Assembly (NCBI GenBank): GCA_903895475.1
Contig: CAITUF010000073.1
Span: 1 to 8,843 of the forward strand
Reading direction: 5' to 3'
Origin: an uncultured Opitutia bacterium
Lineage (GTDB): Bacteria > Verrucomicrobiota > Verrucomicrobiia > Opitutales > UBA953
Length of the DNA: 8,843 bases
In this document: positions 7,690 through 8,843 of the stretch, in pieces
How positions within the stretch are numbered: the stretch's first letter is position 1
Layout of the letters: every line of letters begins with the position of its first letter
Made by a program: the position numbers and the translations under genes
Notes under the pieces: generated by a model
Database searches by the model: none
Told to the model about the DNA's origin: nothing
The model's input: the letters and a program-made list of their open reading frames with translations, nothing else

Positions 7690-7709
7690 GTATATTTCGC
7701 ACAATATAC
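7690..7709. promoter_or_regulatory. Candidate operator: perfect inverted repeat at the predicted operon start point
   Basis: GTATATT and AATATAC are exact reverse complements separated by six bases (TCGCAC). The element lies immediately downstream of the candidate -10 of the operon, so the predicted start point falls inside it. This is where a repressor would block initiation. The encoded DeoR-type regulator is the obvious candidate to bind, but this is inference. The surrounding DNA is AT-rich, so short palindromes arise more often by chance. Confidence 0.4.
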
Positions 7710-7739
7710 ATTATGTCTAATTAGAAAATATTCAGTAAA
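7710..7739 (-). promoter_or_regulatory. Candidate sigma-70 promoter of the regulator-aldolase-rhaB-rhaD operon
   Basis: Read on the minus strand, a TTTACT -35 (7739-7734, four of six consensus bases) is followed by an 18-base spacer and a CATAAT -10 (7715-7710, five of six). Transcription would start near 7703, leaving a leader of about 85 bases before the ATG at 7618. The 10-base palindrome TCTAATTAGA (7716-7725) lies in the spacer. Consensus promoters of this phylum are poorly known, so this is a pattern-based call. Confidence 0.4.
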
Positions 7740-7750
7740 TACGAGGCTAG

Positions 7751-7768
7751 ATACCATGTTTATGGTAT
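7751..7768. promoter_or_regulatory. Candidate operator: perfect 7-base inverted repeat upstream of amiD
   Basis: ATACCAT and ATGGTAT are exact reverse complements around GTTT, giving an 18-base element whose right end is 55 bases before the amiD start and whose left end is 132 bases from the regulator start. It resembles a dimeric repressor site. A TTGTCT hexamer overlapping its right edge (7768-7773) could be the -35 of amiD, but I see no convincing -10 at the right distance. As RNA it would be a weak AT-rich stem. Confidence 0.4.
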
Positions 7769-7823
7769 TGTCTTGGGGGTTTATACGGGGTCGATTATTT
7801 AGATAAATATCAGGCCATCAACC

Positions 7824-8717
7824 ATGACTCCCTCATATTTAAAGCGTTTAGCCGTTCTGTGTTCGATTTTAGCCATCTCTGGTTGCGGCACCACGACTTC
7901 GAAAGACTCCAGCGGGACGTCGGATGGGTTGTTGGTGGTTAATCCGAAGCTTTCCATCATTCAAGGTCCGGCCTCGGCGGGGGTTGAGGCCCGCAAGCAG
8001 CCTATTTCGATCTTGGTCCTACACCATACCGCCTCATCCCTGCCCTCCGCCCTCGAGACCCTCCAGGGGCGGACCAAGGGACACAAGGTCGGCGTCCACT
8101 ACCTGGTGAGTGCCGAGGTACCCAAGGCGCGCATCTTCCGGATGTGTCCCGACTCCCTTGCCGCGTTCCATGCCGGCAAAAGCGCCTGGGGGAAATTCGA
8201 GAGCCTGAACCAGTCGTCGCTGGGCATCGAAATCGTTAATTACGACGGCAATATAAACCCATACCCCCAACCGCAGGTTGAAGCCGTCCTCGCGCTAGCG
8301 CAGCACTTGGTGACCACCCACCAGATTAGCCCAGAAAATGTGGTCGCACATTCCGACATCGCCGTCGGCCGCAAGATTGATCCCGGCGCGTTATTTCCTT
8401 GGGAATATTTTGCCGCTAATGGCGTTGGCGCTTGGCCCGATGCTAAAGATGTTCAGGTGTTTCGCATCTTATTGAAATCCAAGAAGCTCACGAACCCGGA
8501 AATCCAGCAACTGCTGCGGACCTACGGCTATCGTCTGGATGACAATACAGACAAGACGCTGGGCCTAGCCATCGAGGCGTTTCAACGACACTTCCGCGCA
8601 GCTAAGGTCGACGGCGTGGCAGACGATGATACGGTCGCCATCCTGCAAGCTTTAGTGAAGAAATACCGCCGGGGCTCATCGAAAGCCGCCTCCCCTGCCC
8701 CGTCCCGCCGAGTGTAG
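7824..8717 (+). CDS. amiD: AmiD-like N-acetylmuramoyl-L-alanine amidase, lipoprotein
   Basis: This 297-residue protein should cleave the amide bond between N-acetylmuramic acid and the stem peptide of peptidoglycan or its fragments, at the periplasmic side of the outer membrane. Residues 1-20 are a lipoprotein signal peptide with lipobox ISGC, and Cys21 would be lipidated. The Amidase_2 (AmpD-type) domain spans about 60-190: zinc ligands His67 (LVLHHTA), His176 (VVAHSDIA) and Asp186, with Glu136 (LGIEIVN) and Lys184 as catalytic residues. A C-terminal peptidoglycan-binding-like helical domain covers about 225-280 (AIEAFQRHFR, DTVAILQAL). Length and motif order closely follow E. coli AmiD, including PENVVAH and GALFPWEYFA-xxGVGAWPDA. 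A basic, Ser/Pro-rich tail of about 16 residues follows. It is divergent from the rhamnose operon and not obviously linked to it. Only a weak CAGG nine bases upstream could act as a Shine-Dalgarno sequence. A cytoplasmic AmpD is excluded by the lipobox. Confidence 0.93.
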   Translation: MTPSYLKRLAVLCSILAISGCGTTTSKDSSGTSDGLLVVNPKLSIIQGPASAGVEARKQPISILVLHHTASSLPSALETLQGRTKGHKVGVHYLVSAEVPKARIFRMCPDSLAAFHAGKSAWGKFESLNQSSLGIEIVNYDGNINPYPQPQVEAVLALAQHLVTTHQISPENVVAHSDIAVGRKIDPGALFPWEYFAANGVGAWPDAKDVQVFRILLKSKKLTNPEIQQLLRTYGYRLDDNTDKTLGLAIEAFQRHFRAAKVDGVADDDTVAILQALVKKYRRGSSKAASPAPSRRV

Positions 8718-8732
8718 TTAGCCCACGCTTAC

Positions 8733-8750
8733 AGCGAACCGTCGTTTGCT
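8733..8750 (+). terminator. Weak hairpin between convergent genes, possible amiD terminator
   Basis: AGCGAAC can pair with GTTTGCT around a CGTC loop in the plus-strand RNA, using one G-U pair, 15 bases past the amiD stop. The pairing is worse on the opposite strand because the G-U pair becomes A-C. No T-run follows, so termination here is only a possibility. Confidence 0.2.
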
Positions 8751-8843
8751 TAGCGCCTGAGCCGGAGTTTCCGAAGTAAACGTTCGCCGAAGCCCAGCAC
8801 CATGTCTCGTTCAGGGTATTTCCACCAAACCAGCAAAGCGGCG
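8750..8843 (-). CDS. 3' end of an unidentified protein gene (30 C-terminal residues)
   Basis: Reading leftward from the window edge, one minus-strand frame encodes 30 residues and ends in TAA at 8750-8752. It begins with a hydrophobic stretch AALLVWW, then KYPERDMVLGFGERLL and a strongly basic tail RKLRLRR. A hydrophobic segment followed by a positively charged end would suit the cytoplasmic tail of an integral membrane protein, but the piece is too short to identify. It converges on amiD with a 32-base gap between the two stop codons. The other minus-strand frame starting at the edge stops within a few codons. I assign no function. Confidence 0.5.
   Translation of the reverse strand, partial: AALLVWWKYPERDMVLGFGERLLRKLRLRR

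Noticed and set aside
7686..7693. Palindrome ATACGTAT upstream of the regulator
   Set aside because: Eight bases with no spacer in AT-rich DNA is expected by chance, and it overlaps the longer inverted repeat that I did report.

Overview
The window looks like a chromosomal stretch from a moderately GC-rich bacterium, most likely of the Planctomycetes-Verrucomicrobia group and probably Verrucomicrobiota. The main pointer is the large secreted protein at the left edge, which has the layout of the PVC-type 'membrane-bound dehydrogenase' (beta-propeller plus HEAT repeats). The other genes fit but do not prove it: a rhamnulokinase of the DLGAESGR type, a rhamnulose-1-phosphate aldolase fused to a short-chain dehydrogenase, and TAA stops throughout the operon. 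No taxonomic marker gene is present.

Layout. The minus strand from 7618 down to 2318 holds a compact four-gene operon, transcribed right to left: a DeoR-family regulator (7618-6842), a stand-alone class II aldolase (6814-6059), rhamnulokinase rhaB (6023-4554) and the bifunctional aldolase/dehydrogenase (4510-2318). Gaps between the genes are only 27, 35 and 43 bases. A 117-base gap with a GC-rich hairpin follows. The secreted dehydrogenase-like gene (2200 to beyond base 1), with its own Shine-Dalgarno sequence, comes next on the same strand. Rightward from 7824 an AmiD-like amidase lipoprotein is transcribed divergently. The last 94 bases hold the 3' end of an unidentified minus-strand gene that converges on amiD.

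How the genes work together. The operon encodes the lower part of phosphorylative L-rhamnose catabolism. RhaB phosphorylates L-rhamnulose, the aldolase domain splits rhamnulose-1-phosphate into dihydroxyacetone phosphate and L-lactaldehyde, and the fused dehydrogenase domain probably oxidises the lactaldehyde. The DeoR-type protein is the likely phosphosugar-responsive repressor. L-rhamnose isomerase, mutarotase, transporter and microcompartment shell genes are not in the window.

The 205-base AT-rich gap between the divergent genes (7619-7823) is the likely control region. It holds a plausible promoter for the operon, an inverted repeat placed over its predicted start point, and a second perfect inverted repeat upstream of amiD. 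I saw no RNA genes, insertion sequences or CRISPR arrays. I found no clearly new system. The most interesting points are the second class II aldolase, the control region and the pyrimidine-rich leaders without Shine-Dalgarno sequences.
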